The notes under the pieces are model-generated. The model searched no databases. It saw nothing but the letters and a program-made list of their open reading frames with translations, and was not told the DNA's origin. From contig PBNL01000017.1 in assembly GCA_002723115.1 (NCBI GenBank), positions 1 through 62,125 on the forward strand: a stretch of 62,125 nt of DNA. Reading direction: 5' to 3'. Source of the stretch: Methanobacteriota archaeon. GTDB lineage: Bacteria; Bacteroidota; Bacteroidia; Flavobacteriales_D; Sanyastnellaceae. Both the position numbers and the translations under genes were made by a program. Of this stretch, positions 36,318-47,037 are shown piece by piece. How positions within the stretch are numbered: position 1 is the stretch's first letter; each line of letters opens with the position of its first letter.

Positions 36318-37235
36318 ATGACAGCTCCAATACTAGACAATAGGCTTCAAGCTCTTGAAGAACTTAGATGGCATGTAGGAAACACACCACTACACACCAT
36401 GGTAAAGCTATCACCTAAAAAAAATGTAACCATCCTAGCAAAATTGGAATGGCAACAGTTCGGTGGTTCTATAAAAGCAAGAGCAGCTTATGATATTATA
36501 TCACAAGCAACAATTTCGGGTGCGTTAAATGGAAGAACACTAATAGATGCGTCAACAGGAAATACTGGTATAGCGTTTGGGATTTTTGGAGCGATCTCAA
36601 ATATTCCTGTTAGCATTTGTTTGCCTAAAGACTCAACATCTGAGACTAAGCATATGCTTAAAACTCTAGGTGTAGAGATTATTGAAACAGAAAATGGAAT
36701 TGAAGGAGCTCGCGATAAGGCCCTTGAAATTTCACAAAATCAGCCAGACAAATTTCATTTTGTCGACCAGCTAACACATGATTCATCAGTCACAACCCAT
36801 TACAATGGAACAGGGAAAGAGATATGGTTTGAGACTGGAGGAAGGGTTACTCATTTTGTTACTGGCATAGGAACGTCTGGCACTTTGACGGGTGTGGGAC
36901 GTAAACTCAGGGAATTGAATCCAAATGTGCAAATCATAGGTTTGCAACCAGATTCACAGGCTCATATAATTGAAGGCTGGAGACATTTGGATTCATCAAA
37001 AATACCCGGAGTTTACGACCCCATACCCTTAAATGAATTATTAAACATAAGTGACGACGAAACCATACACATGATGGTTAGAGCTGCTAAAGAAGAGGGA
37101 CTTTTATTGAGTCCTTCTTCAGCAGCAAATCTCGTTGGAGCACTTAAAGTTGCTAATAGCATAGATGAAGGCACAATAGTTACTGTGCTTTCAGATGATA
37201 TTAGAAAGTATAAAAGTCTGAATCTACAGGCCTAA
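36318..37235 (+). CDS. cysM: Cysteine synthase (CysK/CysM family)
   Basis: This PLP enzyme should make cysteine from O-acetylserine (or an activated serine) and sulfide. PLP lysine is Lys53 in [12 protein letters not shown]. The substrate loop [10 protein letters not shown] and phosphate-binding [12 protein letters not shown] follow. The 305-residue length suits the CysM-like branch; the Lys region differs from the classic NPAGSVKDR. The five-cysteine leader upstream independently supports a role in cysteine supply. Its last 12 bp overlap the convergent sucB. Confidence 0.9.
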   Translation: MTAPILDNRLQALEELRWHVGNTPLHTMVKLSPKKNVTILAKLEWQQFGGSIKARAAYDIISQATISGALNGRTLIDASTGNTGIAFGIFGAISNIPVSICLPKDSTSETKHMLKTLGVEIIETENGIEGARDKALEISQNQPDKFHFVDQLTHDSSVTTHYNGTGKEIWFETGGRVTHFVTGIGTSGTLTGVGRKLRELNPNVQIIGLQPDSQAHIIEGWRHLDSSKIPGVYDPIPLNELLNISDDETIHMMVRAAKEEGLLLSPSSAANLVGALKVANSIDEGTIVTVLSDDIRKYKSLNLQA

Positions 37236-38507
37236 CAACACCTCTTGAGGTTGCTTGCCTCCGAAGATCATCCTCTCTGGATTCTCTAAGAGTTCTTTTA
37301 CCATGAATAAGAACCCTACACTATCCTTTCCGTCAATAATTCTGTGATCATAGCTAAGCGCTACATACATAACAGGTCTAATTTCAACCTTTCCATCGAC
37401 TGCAATAGGTCTTTCAACAATATTGTGCATTCCTAATATTGCACTTTGTGGAGGATTGATAATAGGTGTTGAAAGCATAGATCCAAACACACCTCCATTT
37501 GTAATAGTAAACGTACCTCCTTGCATTTCATCAACAGTCAATTGACCATCTCTAGCTCTAATAGCAAGGCGTTTAATTTCACCTTCAATTTCTGCAATTG
37601 ACATCGATTCAGCATTCCTTACTACAGGAACCATTAAACCTTTTGGTGAGCTAACGGCAATACAGATATCAGCGTAATCGTGATAAATGATTTCCTTCCC
37701 ATCAATCATTGCATTTACTCCTGGGAATTTTGCTAGAGCAGTAGTGACTGCCTTTGTAAAGAACCCCATAAAGCCTAGACCTACTCCTTTTTCCTCTTTA
37801 AACTGATTCTTATACTTGGCTCTTAAATCCATAATAGGCTTCATATCCACTTCGTTAAACGTAGTGAGCATCGCCGTATCATTCTTAACACCAACAAGTC
37901 TATCAGCAACTTTCCTTCTGAGCATAGACATCTTTTCACGTCTAGTCTCACGTGCTCCACTCCAACCATTTTGTGCCATAGCTGAAGATGGATCAAAACC
38001 AGCAGCAAGTGCTTCGAGTACATCCTGTTTTAGAACTCTACCACCTCTTCCAGTACCTGCAATAGCGCCATCAGAAATTCCCTTATCAGACATCATTTTT
38101 TTAGCAGCAGGAGAAGCATGACCAGCTGCGTAATCCTTTCCTGTAGCAACAGGTGCTGATGCGGGAGTAGGTGCTGGAGCAGGAGTAGGCGCTTCTTCTT
38201 TTTTAGAAGGCGCTTCTTCCTTTTTTGATTCAGCCTTCTGAGGTTTTGTTGCACCTTTTGGAGGTTTGGCATCTGTATCAATCAAACAGCAAACATCTCC
38301 AACGGCTACTACGTCACCCTCTTCTACTTTAAGAGTGATAACTCCAGCCATTTCTGCTGGAAGTTCAAGAGTAGCTTTGTCTGAGTCAACTTCAGCTATT
38401 GCCTGATCTTTCTCAACATAGTCTCCATCGCCAACTAACCAAGTAGCGATTTCAACTTCTGATATGCTTTCCCCAGGACTAGGGACTTTCATTTCAAGGA
38501 TTGGCAT
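37224..38507 (-). CDS. sucB: 2-oxoglutarate dehydrogenase E2, dihydrolipoyllysine succinyltransferase
   Basis: E2 passes the succinyl group from E1 to CoA in the citric-acid cycle. Domains in order: lipoyl (Lys44 in VDSDKATLE), an Ala/Pro/Lys/Glu linker (about 83-125), the peripheral subunit-binding segment (about 128-165, [13 protein letters not shown]), and the catalytic domain with His388/Asp392 in SYDHRIIDG. The 427-residue length is normal. It lies 23 nt after sucA on the same strand. Confidence 0.95.
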   Translation of the reverse strand: MPILEMKVPSPGESISEVEIATWLVGDGDYVEKDQAIAEVDSDKATLELPAEMAGVITLKVEEGDVVAVGDVCCLIDTDAKPPKGATKPQKAESKKEEAPSKKEEAPTPAPAPTPASAPVATGKDYAAGHASPAAKKMMSDKGISDGAIAGTGRGGRVLKQDVLEALAAGFDPSSAMAQNGWSGARETRREKMSMLRRKVADRLVGVKNDTAMLTTFNEVDMKPIMDLRAKYKNQFKEEKGVGLGFMGFFTKAVTTALAKFPGVNAMIDGKEIIYHDYADICIAVSSPKGLMVPVVRNAESMSIAEIEGEIKRLAIRARDGQLTVDEMQGGTFTITNGGVFGSMLSTPIINPPQSAILGMHNIVERPIAVDGKVEIRPVMYVALSYDHRIIDGKDSVGFLFMVKELLENPERMIFGGKQPQEVLLGL

Positions 38508-38530
38508 AATTTCTTTTCGTTGAGATAAAA

Positions 38531-41254
38531 TTAATCAATTGAATAATTCAAAACAGCATTTATGATGGCCTCATGCCTTCTTGCTGAAATAATTGGAGAT
38601 CCAGCTGCAGTTGTTCCACAAGCTGGTCTAGCTATAGTGTTTTCAATATTTCCTGAGTAATTCAAGCTGATAAATGGCCATGCACCCATGTTTTCAGGCT
38701 CTTCTTGAAGCCAAACAACTTTAACATTCTTACCGTATCTACTAACTACTTTGTCGATAGCAACTTGTGGTAGTGGGTGAATTTGCTCAACCCTTACAAG
38801 AGCTATATTAGAACACCTACCTTCTAATCGCTCAAGAACTTCGTAATACACTTTTCCTGAACAAAGCATAACTGTATTAACTTTTTTGGCATCAGTTGCT
38901 TTTGACATTCTTGGATCGTCTAATACTTCTTGGAATTTACCCTTTGTCAAATCTGACACTGAAGAAACAGCCTTTGGGTATCTTAAAAGCTTCTTAGGAG
39001 TGAATACTACTAGAGGTTTTCTAAATGGTCTTATTACTTGTCGGCGTAGTAAGTGGAACATTTGAGCTGGAGTTGTACAATTAGCAACTATCATATTTCC
39101 TCCAGCACAAAGAGATAGAAATCTTTCCATTCTTCCTGAACTGTGTTCTGCCCCCATTCCTTCATATCCATGAGGAAGAAGCACTGTTAGCCCATTCATT
39201 GCATTCCACTTATCCTCAGTCGCACATAGGAATTGATCCCAAATAATTTGAGCACCGTTATTAAAATCTCCAAACTGAGCTTCCCAAATGGTTAGACCGT
39301 TGGGTTTGGCATATGCATATCCAAAATCAAATCCTGAAACTGCATACTCAGATAATAGAGAATTATAAATACTAAGTTGAGCCTGACCCTTACTCAAGTT
39401 ATTCAATAGGATCACTTCATCTTCGCTATCCTCAGTTTTAAGTACAGCGTGTCTGTGTGAGAACGTACCTCTTTCAACATCTTGCCCACTAATTCTAACT
39501 GGATGTCCTTCTGCGAGTAGAGTGGCATATGCTAATGTCTCACCCATTCCCCAATCCAATTTGTCTGAGTCGAGCATTTTTGCTCTGTCCTTTATGAGCT
39601 TAGCAACTTTCCTGAAGAATTTTTTGTCTTCTGGAAGAGTGCTGATTTTCTTACCTAGATCAAGAAGTTTCTTTTTAGGGTATCCCGTTTCTGGAGAAGT
39701 TGTGAGCTCGTCATCAGTAGCTACACGATAATCCTTCCAAAGGTCTTCTAGGAAATTTGGAATTGAATTCGTCTCCTGTTCTTTAGCTGTAGAGAAGCCT
39801 GATTCCATCAATTCAAGCTGCTCCTCTTTTGCTTTTAGACCTTGCTCATCTGTAATAACTCCAGATTCAATCAGGGAGTCTAAATAAATTTTATATGGAG
39901 AGTTGTGAGCTGCAATAGCCTTGTAAAGTTTGGGCTGTGTAAACTTAGGCTCATCACCCTCATTGTGACCATACTTCCTGTAACCTAGGAGATCAATGAA
40001 TACATCTCGGCCAAACTCTTGTCTGTACTTTATTGCAATCCCCATAACCTGAACTACAGCTTCAGTATCGTCTGCATTTACGTGGAAAATTAAACTTTGA
40101 GTAGCTTTTCCAACATCAGTACAATAAGTAGAAGTTCTTGCATCTAAGTAGTTCGTTGTAAATCCAACTTGGTTGTTTACGATAATATGAACTGTACCGC
40201 CTGTACGATAGCCGTCTAGACCTGCCATTTGTGCCACCTCGTATACAACGCCTTGGCCAGCAACTGCGGCATCACCATGAACTAAAATTGGTAGAACGGC
40301 TTTTTCATCGCCACCCTTTTCGTCAATCCTTGCACGTGCAATACCCAGAACAACTGGATCAACTGCTTCAAGGTGAGATGGATTTGGTGCGAGTGTAATG
40401 CTTACCTCTTTTCCTGTATCTGCAACTTGTGTTTTTGAATGACCTAGGTGATATTTTACATCACCCTCCATCTCCTCTTCGCTATCGTATTCCTTACCGA
40501 TAAATTCGCTGAAAATATCTGAGTACTCCTTGCCTAGTATGTGTGCTAATGTGCTTAGTCTACCCCTGTGAGCCATTCCGATCACCACCTCACTCACACC
40601 ATAATTAGTACCAAATTCAATGATTGCATCTAAAGCTGGGATAAGTGACTCCCCACCTTCGAGTGAGAATCTCTTTTGGCCTACAAATTTCTTCTGAAGG
40701 AATTCTTCAAATAATGTAGCTTGGCTAATCTTCTTTAGAATGTGAAGCTTATCGTCATTTGAAAACTTCTTTCTATTGTCTAATTCTATATGCTCTCGAA
40801 TCCAATCAACACGCTCTGGTTCACGTATGTACATATACTCGACACTTATGCTGCTGCAATATGTAGCCTCAAGGTGAGCAATTATATCTTTCAACTTTGA
40901 TGGACCAATTCCCACTTGAGTGCCAGCCTCAAAAACCGTTTCAAGATCTTCTTGGCCTAGACCAAAATTCTCTATATCTAATGTTGGCGAATATGTCCTT
41001 CTTTCCCTTACTGGATTAGTAGCTGTGAACAAGTGTCCACGAGTTCTATATCCATGAATGAGATCCAGGACTTTAAATTCTTTCAGCGTAACTGGCGAAA
41101 CGCCCTCACCTCCGTAATGAGATGTAGCTAAATCGAAACCAGCAAAAAAAAGCCGCCAAGAGCGGTCGACAGATTCGGGGTTGTTGAGATATTGGGCGTA
41201 AAGTGCGTCCAATGTCTTAGGCTCAACGTTGCTTAAAAACGATAGTGGATCCAC
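38531..41254 (-). CDS. sucA: 2-oxoglutarate dehydrogenase E1
   Basis: E1 is the thiamine-diphosphate decarboxylase of the complex. The 907-residue protein begins [19 protein letters not shown]. It has the family stretches [29 protein letters not shown] and [14 protein letters not shown]. The GTG start lies 5 nt after an exact -7 box, so the sucA-sucB pair is probably transcribed on its own despite the upstream prenyltransferase gene being only 15 bp away. lpdA (E3) is at 45631-47034. Confidence 0.96.
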   Translation of the reverse strand: MDPLSFLSNVEPKTLDALYAQYLNNPESVDRSWRLFFAGFDLATSHYGGEGVSPVTLKEFKVLDLIHGYRTRGHLFTATNPVRERRTYSPTLDIENFGLGQEDLETVFEAGTQVGIGPSKLKDIIAHLEATYCSSISVEYMYIREPERVDWIREHIELDNRKKFSNDDKLHILKKISQATLFEEFLQKKFVGQKRFSLEGGESLIPALDAIIEFGTNYGVSEVVIGMAHRGRLSTLAHILGKEYSDIFSEFIGKEYDSEEEMEGDVKYHLGHSKTQVADTGKEVSITLAPNPSHLEAVDPVVLGIARARIDEKGGDEKAVLPILVHGDAAVAGQGVVYEVAQMAGLDGYRTGGTVHIIVNNQVGFTTNYLDARTSTYCTDVGKATQSLIFHVNADDTEAVVQVMGIAIKYRQEFGRDVFIDLLGYRKYGHNEGDEPKFTQPKLYKAIAAHNSPYKIYLDSLIESGVITDEQGLKAKEEQLELMESGFSTAKEQETNSIPNFLEDLWKDYRVATDDELTTSPETGYPKKKLLDLGKKISTLPEDKKFFRKVAKLIKDRAKMLDSDKLDWGMGETLAYATLLAEGHPVRISGQDVERGTFSHRHAVLKTEDSEDEVILLNNLSKGQAQLSIYNSLLSEYAVSGFDFGYAYAKPNGLTIWEAQFGDFNNGAQIIWDQFLCATEDKWNAMNGLTVLLPHGYEGMGAEHSSGRMERFLSLCAGGNMIVANCTTPAQMFHLLRRQVIRPFRKPLVVFTPKKLLRYPKAVSSVSDLTKGKFQEVLDDPRMSKATDAKKVNTVMLCSGKVYYEVLERLEGRCSNIALVRVEQIHPLPQVAIDKVVSRYGKNVKVVWLQEEPENMGAWPFISLNYSGNIENTIARPACGTTAAGSPIISARRHEAIINAVLNYSID

Positions 41255-41259
41255 GGGGT

Positions 41260-41267
41260 CAAATTTA
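41260..41267 (-). promoter_or_regulatory. -7 promoter box TAAATTTG for sucA-sucB
   Basis: Exact TAnnTTTG match on the reverse strand, 5 nt before the sucA GTG at 41254. It sits in the 15 bp gap after the polyprenyl synthase gene. Confidence 0.6.
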
Positions 41268-41269
41268 CA

Positions 41270-42217
41270 TTAACTCACTCTTTCTGTAACTGAAAAAAGT
41301 AACTCTTCGAACCAAGTTTTTGTTGATGGATTTAAGGCTAACAAATCTAGAGCTTTTGCTGCATCATCTGAATACTTTTTCATAAGATTTTTCGCCGCAA
41401 GATCTGATCCTCTTGAACTCATCTCAGACTTTATGATTTCTATTTTTTCCTCTGGGCTACAGTTTTCAGTCGAAGGCATTGGCCCCTTAGATTCGGCATG
41501 TATCAAAAGATAAGTTTTCTTATCTGCCAAAATATCTCCTCCTACTTGTTTCCCAGTCAAATTTTCTAGACCAAATGTGTCCAAATAATCATCCTGTATT
41601 TGAAATGCCAACCCCAACTTCTCCCCAAACTGATACCATAATCTCACTCTCTCATCAGTAGCCCCTGCACTAATAGCACCCATAGAACAAGACGCTGCAA
41701 GCAATACAGATGTTTTAAGTCGTATCATTTCTAAATACATCTCTTCATTCACATCAGTTTTAGACTCAAAATCCAAATCTAATTGTTGCCCCTCGCAAAC
41801 CTCCATTGAGGTTTTGTTTACCAACTTTAATAACTGTGGTAATGCACTAGAAGAAGACAATTCAATTGCTTGATACGCTGCTGTGAACAACGCGTCACCA
41901 CTTAAAATAGCTGCGTTTTCGCTGAATTTTTCATGGACAGTCTCACGACCTCTTCTAAGGGGTGCGTGATCCATTATATCGTCGTGCATCAGTGTGAAAT
42001 TGTGAAACAATTCTACTGTCAGAGATGCTGGCATTGCTTCTTTAGACGACGCTCCCTCTGAATTGCAAACTGCTAATGCAAGTACAGGTCTAATTCGCTT
42101 TCCTCCAAGGCTCAATAAATAACGAATTGGGCCAAAAAGTGTTGACTCAGGATAGTTAGAAAGGAATTCATTAAGTCCAGAGGTGAAATCCTCTTGCAAT
42201 TGCTGAGTGGTTATCAT
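41270..42217 (-). CDS. Polyprenyl synthetase family protein
   Basis: This trans-prenyltransferase of about 315 residues joins isopentenyl diphosphate units. The two aspartate-rich motifs are [12 protein letters not shown] and DDYLDTFG. Product length (geranylgeranyl or longer) cannot be read reliably from this. The ATG at 42217 overlaps the rmlA stop (ATGA). An open frame runs back to 42256 inside rmlA but is not conserved. IspD in this window supplies the same pathway. Confidence 0.92.
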   Translation of the reverse strand: MITTQQLQEDFTSGLNEFLSNYPESTLFGPIRYLLSLGGKRIRPVLALAVCNSEGASSKEAMPASLTVELFHNFTLMHDDIMDHAPLRRGRETVHEKFSENAAILSGDALFTAAYQAIELSSSSALPQLLKLVNKTSMEVCEGQQLDLDFESKTDVNEEMYLEMIRLKTSVLLAASCSMGAISAGATDERVRLWYQFGEKLGLAFQIQDDYLDTFGLENLTGKQVGGDILADKKTYLLIHAESKGPMPSTENCSPEEKIEIIKSEMSSRGSDLAAKNLMKKYSDDAAKALDLLALNPSTKTWFEELLFSVTERVS

Positions 42218-43071
42218 ATTTGGTCTAAAAGGTAGTTTCCATATCCACTCTTGCAAAGTGGTTCAGCTAGTGCCTTTAATTGATCTGTTGAGATGTAACC
42301 CATTCTCCAAGCCACCTCTTCAATACTTCCTACTTTCATGCCTTGTCTTTGCTCAATCATTTGAACATATTGAGAAGCTTGAATTAGGCTTTCATGTGTC
42401 CCTGTATCGAGCCAAGCCATTCCCCTATCCATTTTGCTCACCCTCAATTTTCCAGCATTTAAGTAAGCCTTATTTACGTCAGTTATTTCGTATTCACCAC
42501 GTGCGCTAGGCTCAAGAGTTTTTGCAATTCTCACAACATCATTATCGTAAAAGTAAAGACCTGGAATAGCAAATCTAGATTTAGGTTTTGATGGCTTTTC
42601 TTCAATACTCAATGCGTTTCCATCTTCGTCAAATTCAACAACTCCATATCTCTCAGGGTCGCTTACTTGATACGCATAAATGAGCGCCCCATCTATCTCT
42701 TTGTCAGATCTAAGCTGTCTGCCAAAGTGTTTTCCGTGGAATATGTTGTCTCCTAGAATTAAAGCGACACTATCACCTCCAATAAACTCTTCACCTATGA
42801 CAAATGCCTGTGCTAGACCATTAGGAACCTCTTGAATAGCATAAGTAAAAGAACATCCCAGCTGAGAGCCATCACCCAATAATTTTTTGAATGAATCTGA
42901 ATCTTCTGGAGTTGTAATAATCAAAATGTCTTGAATTCCCGCCAACATCAGAGTAGAAATAGGGTAATAAATCATAGGCTTATCAAAGACGGGCATCAGT
43001 TGTTTACTGACTGCTTTTGTCAATGGCCAAAGCCTTGTTCCACTACCTCCTGCGAGTATAATTCCTTTCAT
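42214..43071 (-). CDS. rmlA: Glucose-1-phosphate thymidylyltransferase
   Basis: RmlA makes dTDP-glucose, the first step to dTDP-rhamnose. The 285-residue protein starts [23 protein letters not shown] and has [17 protein letters not shown]. The thymidine-sugar partner RmlD is at 24270-26819, fused to PGM; rmlB and rmlC are not in the window. It follows the MMPL transporter by 12 nt, and its stop overlaps the polyprenyl synthase start. Confidence 0.95.
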   Translation of the reverse strand: MKGIILAGGSGTRLWPLTKAVSKQLMPVFDKPMIYYPISTLMLAGIQDILIITTPEDSDSFKKLLGDGSQLGCSFTYAIQEVPNGLAQAFVIGEEFIGGDSVALILGDNIFHGKHFGRQLRSDKEIDGALIYAYQVSDPERYGVVEFDEDGNALSIEEKPSKPKSRFAIPGLYFYDNDVVRIAKTLEPSARGEYEITDVNKAYLNAGKLRVSKMDRGMAWLDTGTHESLIQASQYVQMIEQRQGMKVGSIEEVAWRMGYISTDQLKALAEPLCKSGYGNYLLDQI

Positions 43072-43083
43072 TTCAAATGCAAT

Positions 43084-45543
43084 CTATTGATTTTCCTTCT
43101 TGTAATCCACTCTTAAGGCATCAAGATCTATATCCTCTTCTTCATCTATGATGTCTAAAAAGGGTTCTTGGAATGCTTTGGTAGTAACGTAGTTATTCAA
43201 ATTCATTAGTAGTGAAGGCAACAATAAAAGGTTTGCGAACATCGCTACAAACAGTGTTACACTAACAAGTATGCCTAATGATCTTGTGCCATCAAAGTCA
43301 CTAATAGAGAACATCATAAATCCACAGAACAGAACAATTGAAGTATACATCATACTCACTCCTGTTTCTTCAACCGCTAGTATAACAGCTCTTTTGATAT
43401 TCCAATTAAGTTTTGACAATTCTTGTCTATACTTAGCTAGGAAGTGAATGGTGTCGTCCACAGAAATTCCAAAAGCAATAGAAAACACCAAAATCGTAGA
43501 TGGCTTAATTGGTATCCCAGTCCATCCCATTATACCTGCTGTAAATATTAGAGGCATAATGTTGGGGATAAGAGCAATAAACACCATCCTCATTGAAGTG
43601 AAAAGAATTGCCATCATAAGAGCTATTACAAGAATGGCAAGAGTGATGCTTATGGCAAGGTTATTCACCAAATAATGAGTACTCCCTAACACAACAATGC
43701 TCGTTCCAGTAAGTGTAACCTTGTATTTATCTGCTGGGAATATCGAATCAATCCTAGGCCTAAGTTCCTCCATTAGATCATCCATCTCATAAGTTCCGAT
43801 ATCTGCCATTTGGGCTGAAATTCTTGTTATGGATTTAGTAGAGTCTACGAAATTGCGAGTCACACTGACTGCGTTTTCATGATTCATAGATCTCTTTTCA
43901 GTATTTCGCATGTAAGATCTCAAGGCAAGTTTCTCCCTGCGACCAATTGGCAATCTGTACACTGAAGTATCTCCATCATTTAATGCCATCATGGCAAATT
44001 TTGTTGCATCAACCGCAGACATGCTCCTTGAAAATTCTGAATACTCCCCTAGTAAGTTTTGGAACTTCTCAATCTTCTTAAGATTGTTCAAACTAAGAGC
44101 TTTGCCCTCTTCTCCACAATCTATCAATGCTTCAAATGGCATCACTCCATTGAAATTTTCCTCTATCCAGGCCAAATCTGTCAATACCCTATCATCCTTA
44201 GGGAGGTCGTCAACGATATTGCCTGTAACTCTCATTTGGACTACACCTGCAAGAGAGAAAATCAAAACCACTACACTAAATAAATATACCTTAGTTCTTT
44301 CGTGCTGAACAGTATCTACAAATCCTTGAACTAACTTGAAAACCCACTTTCTATTAAGGTGAATCAATTGCTTTTCACTAGGATCTGGTAATAGGTACAA
44401 TATGGTAGGTATCATAGATAAGCTGATGACAAAAACTGCCATGATATTTACCGCTGCAATTGTTCCAAATTGTTGGAGAAAATCAGTCCTCGTAAACATG
44501 AAAGTTGCAAAACCAAATGCTGTCGTCAGGTTAGTCAGCAAGGTCGCATTACCAACCTTGGTGATCATCCTTTGAAGTGCTCTTACTTTATTTCCATGTT
44601 TTTTATAATCAGCATGGTATTTATTGACCAGATAAATGCAATTTGGAACTCCGATAACAATGATCAAAGGAGGTATCAAAGACATCAGAAGAGTAATAGG
44701 GTAATCGAAGGCTGCAATTGAGCCTGTTGAAATAATTACACCTACAAAAACTACGCTCAGACACACAAGAGCTGTAGTGAAATTTCTAAAGAAAAGAAGT
44801 AGAAGAATAAAGGTTACTAAAAGAGCTGCGCCAACAAAGTAGCCCAGCTCGCCCTTGACCTTATTCGTCATTTGAATTCTGATAAATGGAAGCCCACTTA
44901 AGTAAACCTTAACTCCCATTTTCTCACTCCACTCATCTGAAAGTGCAGTGATGTCCTCAACAATATTTCCTCTGTCCTTTGAATTGAAAAGTGTCGGATC
45001 AAGGAATACCATCATAATTGTGGCATCAGATCCTTCATTATGAAGTACGCCTTCAAAAAACTTAAGTGACTTTACTTTTGAAATTAAGGAATCAACCCTC
45101 TCTTGAGAAAGAACAGGACCTCCTCTAGTAAGATCGTTCGCTATTGGTTTGGCTACAAAAGACCTATCCGAACTGTCTTTTTCAACTGTAAAAGCTTGAG
45201 TGATGCAAAACACTGAATCAATAATCTCAGTTTCAACACCTTTTACATAAACTCTTAAATCCTTTATGTCTTCTGACAAGTCATGCCATGCCTGTAAACC
45301 TTCAGGAGTATAAATTTTATCATCATTGACTCCTAGAACAAATAAATTTCCTTCTGCTCCAAAATGCTCAACGAAATCCTCAAACTCTAATCTTGTAGGA
45401 TGATCCTTAGGCAGTAGACCTCCAAATTCATAGACCAAACGCAGGTCTGGAATCTTTGTCGCCATCAAACATGTTACTACTCCAACTGCTAGTAAAACAG
45501 CTAATCTGTAGCGTAATAAAATGGAAACTATTCTAGACCACAT
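43084..45543 (-). CDS. MMPL/RND-type membrane transporter
   Basis: This 819-residue protein has about twelve membrane helices in the RND 1+5+1+5 arrangement, with two large periplasmic loops (about residues 35-215 and 440-620). DDTIHFLAKYRQ in the second half and the matching NCIYLVNKYHADYKKH in the first mark the MMPL/SSD-like branch. Lipid, hopanoid or sterol-like cargo is known for relatives; the cargo here is unknown. It is divergent from lpdA. Confidence 0.88.
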   Translation of the reverse strand: MWSRIVSILLRYRLAVLLAVGVVTCLMATKIPDLRLVYEFGGLLPKDHPTRLEFEDFVEHFGAEGNLFVLGVNDDKIYTPEGLQAWHDLSEDIKDLRVYVKGVETEIIDSVFCITQAFTVEKDSSDRSFVAKPIANDLTRGGPVLSQERVDSLISKVKSLKFFEGVLHNEGSDATIMMVFLDPTLFNSKDRGNIVEDITALSDEWSEKMGVKVYLSGLPFIRIQMTNKVKGELGYFVGAALLVTFILLLLFFRNFTTALVCLSVVFVGVIISTGSIAAFDYPITLLMSLIPPLIIVIGVPNCIYLVNKYHADYKKHGNKVRALQRMITKVGNATLLTNLTTAFGFATFMFTRTDFLQQFGTIAAVNIMAVFVISLSMIPTILYLLPDPSEKQLIHLNRKWVFKLVQGFVDTVQHERTKVYLFSVVVLIFSLAGVVQMRVTGNIVDDLPKDDRVLTDLAWIEENFNGVMPFEALIDCGEEGKALSLNNLKKIEKFQNLLGEYSEFSRSMSAVDATKFAMMALNDGDTSVYRLPIGRREKLALRSYMRNTEKRSMNHENAVSVTRNFVDSTKSITRISAQMADIGTYEMDDLMEELRPRIDSIFPADKYKVTLTGTSIVVLGSTHYLVNNLAISITLAILVIALMMAILFTSMRMVFIALIPNIMPLIFTAGIMGWTGIPIKPSTILVFSIAFGISVDDTIHFLAKYRQELSKLNWNIKRAVILAVEETGVSMMYTSIVLFCGFMMFSISDFDGTRSLGILVSVTLFVAMFANLLLLPSLLMNLNNYVTTKAFQEPFLDIIDEEEDIDLDALRVDYKKENQ

Positions 45544-45594
45544 TGAGTTTTTCTAATTAGCGACAAAGTAACGACATGAAGGCGGAGACTTGGC

Positions 45595-45602
45595 TACCTT
45601 TG
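45595..45602 (+). promoter_or_regulatory. -7 promoter box TACCTTTG for lpdA
   Basis: Exact TAnnTTTG match, giving a predicted leader of about 22 nt before the ATG at 45631. A reverse near-match TTACTTTG at 45564-45571 may serve the MMPL gene. Confidence 0.55.
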
Positions 45603-45630
45603 TAGCCTATTCTTCAATCATTAACAAGAA

Positions 45631-47034
45631 ATGTCAAACTACGACGTAATTGTCATCGGATCTGGTCCTGGAGGCTATGTAGCTGCAATCAGAGCAGCAC
45701 AATTGGGAAATAAAACTGCACTAGTAGAAAAGTATTCTACTCTTGGTGGAACTTGTTTAAATGTTGGGTGCATACCATCTAAGGCACTTCTTGATTCTTC
45801 TGAACATTATCATCAAGCTAAGGAGCAGTTTTCTACTCATGGAATTGGTGTTGGAGCACTTTCTTTAGACTTCCCTCAAATGGTTGCTAGAAAGGGTGAG
45901 GTTGTTTCAGATACTACAGCTGGCATCGATTTTTTGATGAAGAAGAATTCTATAGATGTTCACCATGGTTTAGGCTCATTCCTAGATGCTAATACCGTTC
46001 AGGTTACTCCTGAAAAAGGTGAAGCAACCCAAATCAGTGGTAAGAACATCATCATCGCAACAGGTTCAAAACCTAGCTCATTACCATTTATCAAAATTGA
46101 TAAAAAGAGAGTGATTACTTCTACTGAGGCTCTCAGTCTTGCTAAGCTTCCAAAATCAATGATTGTAATTGGAGGTGGAGTAATAGGCCTTGAGCTTGGG
46201 TCGGTTTATGCGCGTCTAGGTACTGAAGTAACTGTTATCGAATATCAGGACTCTCTTATTCCAACAATGGATAGAATGCTTGGAAAGGAACTTTTACGTT
46301 CATTGAAAAAGCTTGGGATAAAGTTTCAACTTTCTACTTCTGTTAAAGAGGGGAAAGCCGCTGGCAGGAGTGTAACTGTAAAAGCTGAAGATAAAAAGGG
46401 TGAAGAGCAAACTTTCAAAGCTGAATACTGTCTTGTTAGTGTTGGTCGTAAGCCATATACTGATGGGCTTAATCTTGAAGCTGCTGGAATTTCTACAGAT
46501 GAAAGAGGAATGATTCCTGTTGACGATATGCTTAGAACTTCACAGCAACACATTTATGCGATTGGCGATGTAATCAGGGGAGCAATGCTCGCACATAAAG
46601 CTGAGGAAGAGGGTGTATTTGTTGCAGAAGTAATCAATGGAGAGCACCCACACATGGATTACAATTTAATTCCGGGTGTGGTTTACACTTGGCCTGAAGT
46701 TGCAGCTGTGGGTAAAACGGAGGAGCAATTAAAAGCTGAAAACATTAGCTATAAGAGTGGCTCTTTCCCATTTAAAGCGAGTGGTCGTGCAAGAGCAAGT
46801 ATGGATACTGAAGGTCAGGTGAAAGTTTTGGCTCATGCAGATACAGATGAAATCTTAGGTGTACATATGATTGGTCCACGTGCGGCAGACATGATTGCTG
46901 AAGCAGTAGTTGCTATGGAATTCAGAGCATCTGCAGAGGATGTAAGCCGAATGTGTCACGCCCACCCAACATTTACAGAAGCTATTAAGGAAGCCGCTCT
47001 TGCCGCTACAGGTGATAGAGCACTTCACGTGTAA
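45631..47034 (+). CDS. lpdA: Dihydrolipoyl dehydrogenase (E3)
   Basis: E3 reoxidises the lipoyl groups of 2-oxo acid dehydrogenases using FAD and NAD. The 467-residue protein has GSGPGGYVAAIRAA, the redox disulfide Cys42/Cys47 in GGTCLNVGCIPSK, the NAD fold VIGGGVIGLELGSVYARLG and the C-terminal HAHPTFTEA. It lies only 4 kb from sucA-sucB and probably serves that complex. pabB starts 3 nt after its stop. Confidence 0.97.
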   Translation: MSNYDVIVIGSGPGGYVAAIRAAQLGNKTALVEKYSTLGGTCLNVGCIPSKALLDSSEHYHQAKEQFSTHGIGVGALSLDFPQMVARKGEVVSDTTAGIDFLMKKNSIDVHHGLGSFLDANTVQVTPEKGEATQISGKNIIIATGSKPSSLPFIKIDKKRVITSTEALSLAKLPKSMIVIGGGVIGLELGSVYARLGTEVTVIEYQDSLIPTMDRMLGKELLRSLKKLGIKFQLSTSVKEGKAAGRSVTVKAEDKKGEEQTFKAEYCLVSVGRKPYTDGLNLEAAGISTDERGMIPVDDMLRTSQQHIYAIGDVIRGAMLAHKAEEEGVFVAEVINGEHPHMDYNLIPGVVYTWPEVAAVGKTEEQLKAENISYKSGSFPFKASGRARASMDTEGQVKVLAHADTDEILGVHMIGPRAADMIAEAVVAMEFRASAEDVSRMCHAHPTFTEAIKEAALAATGDRALHV

Positions 47035-47037
47035 ACG

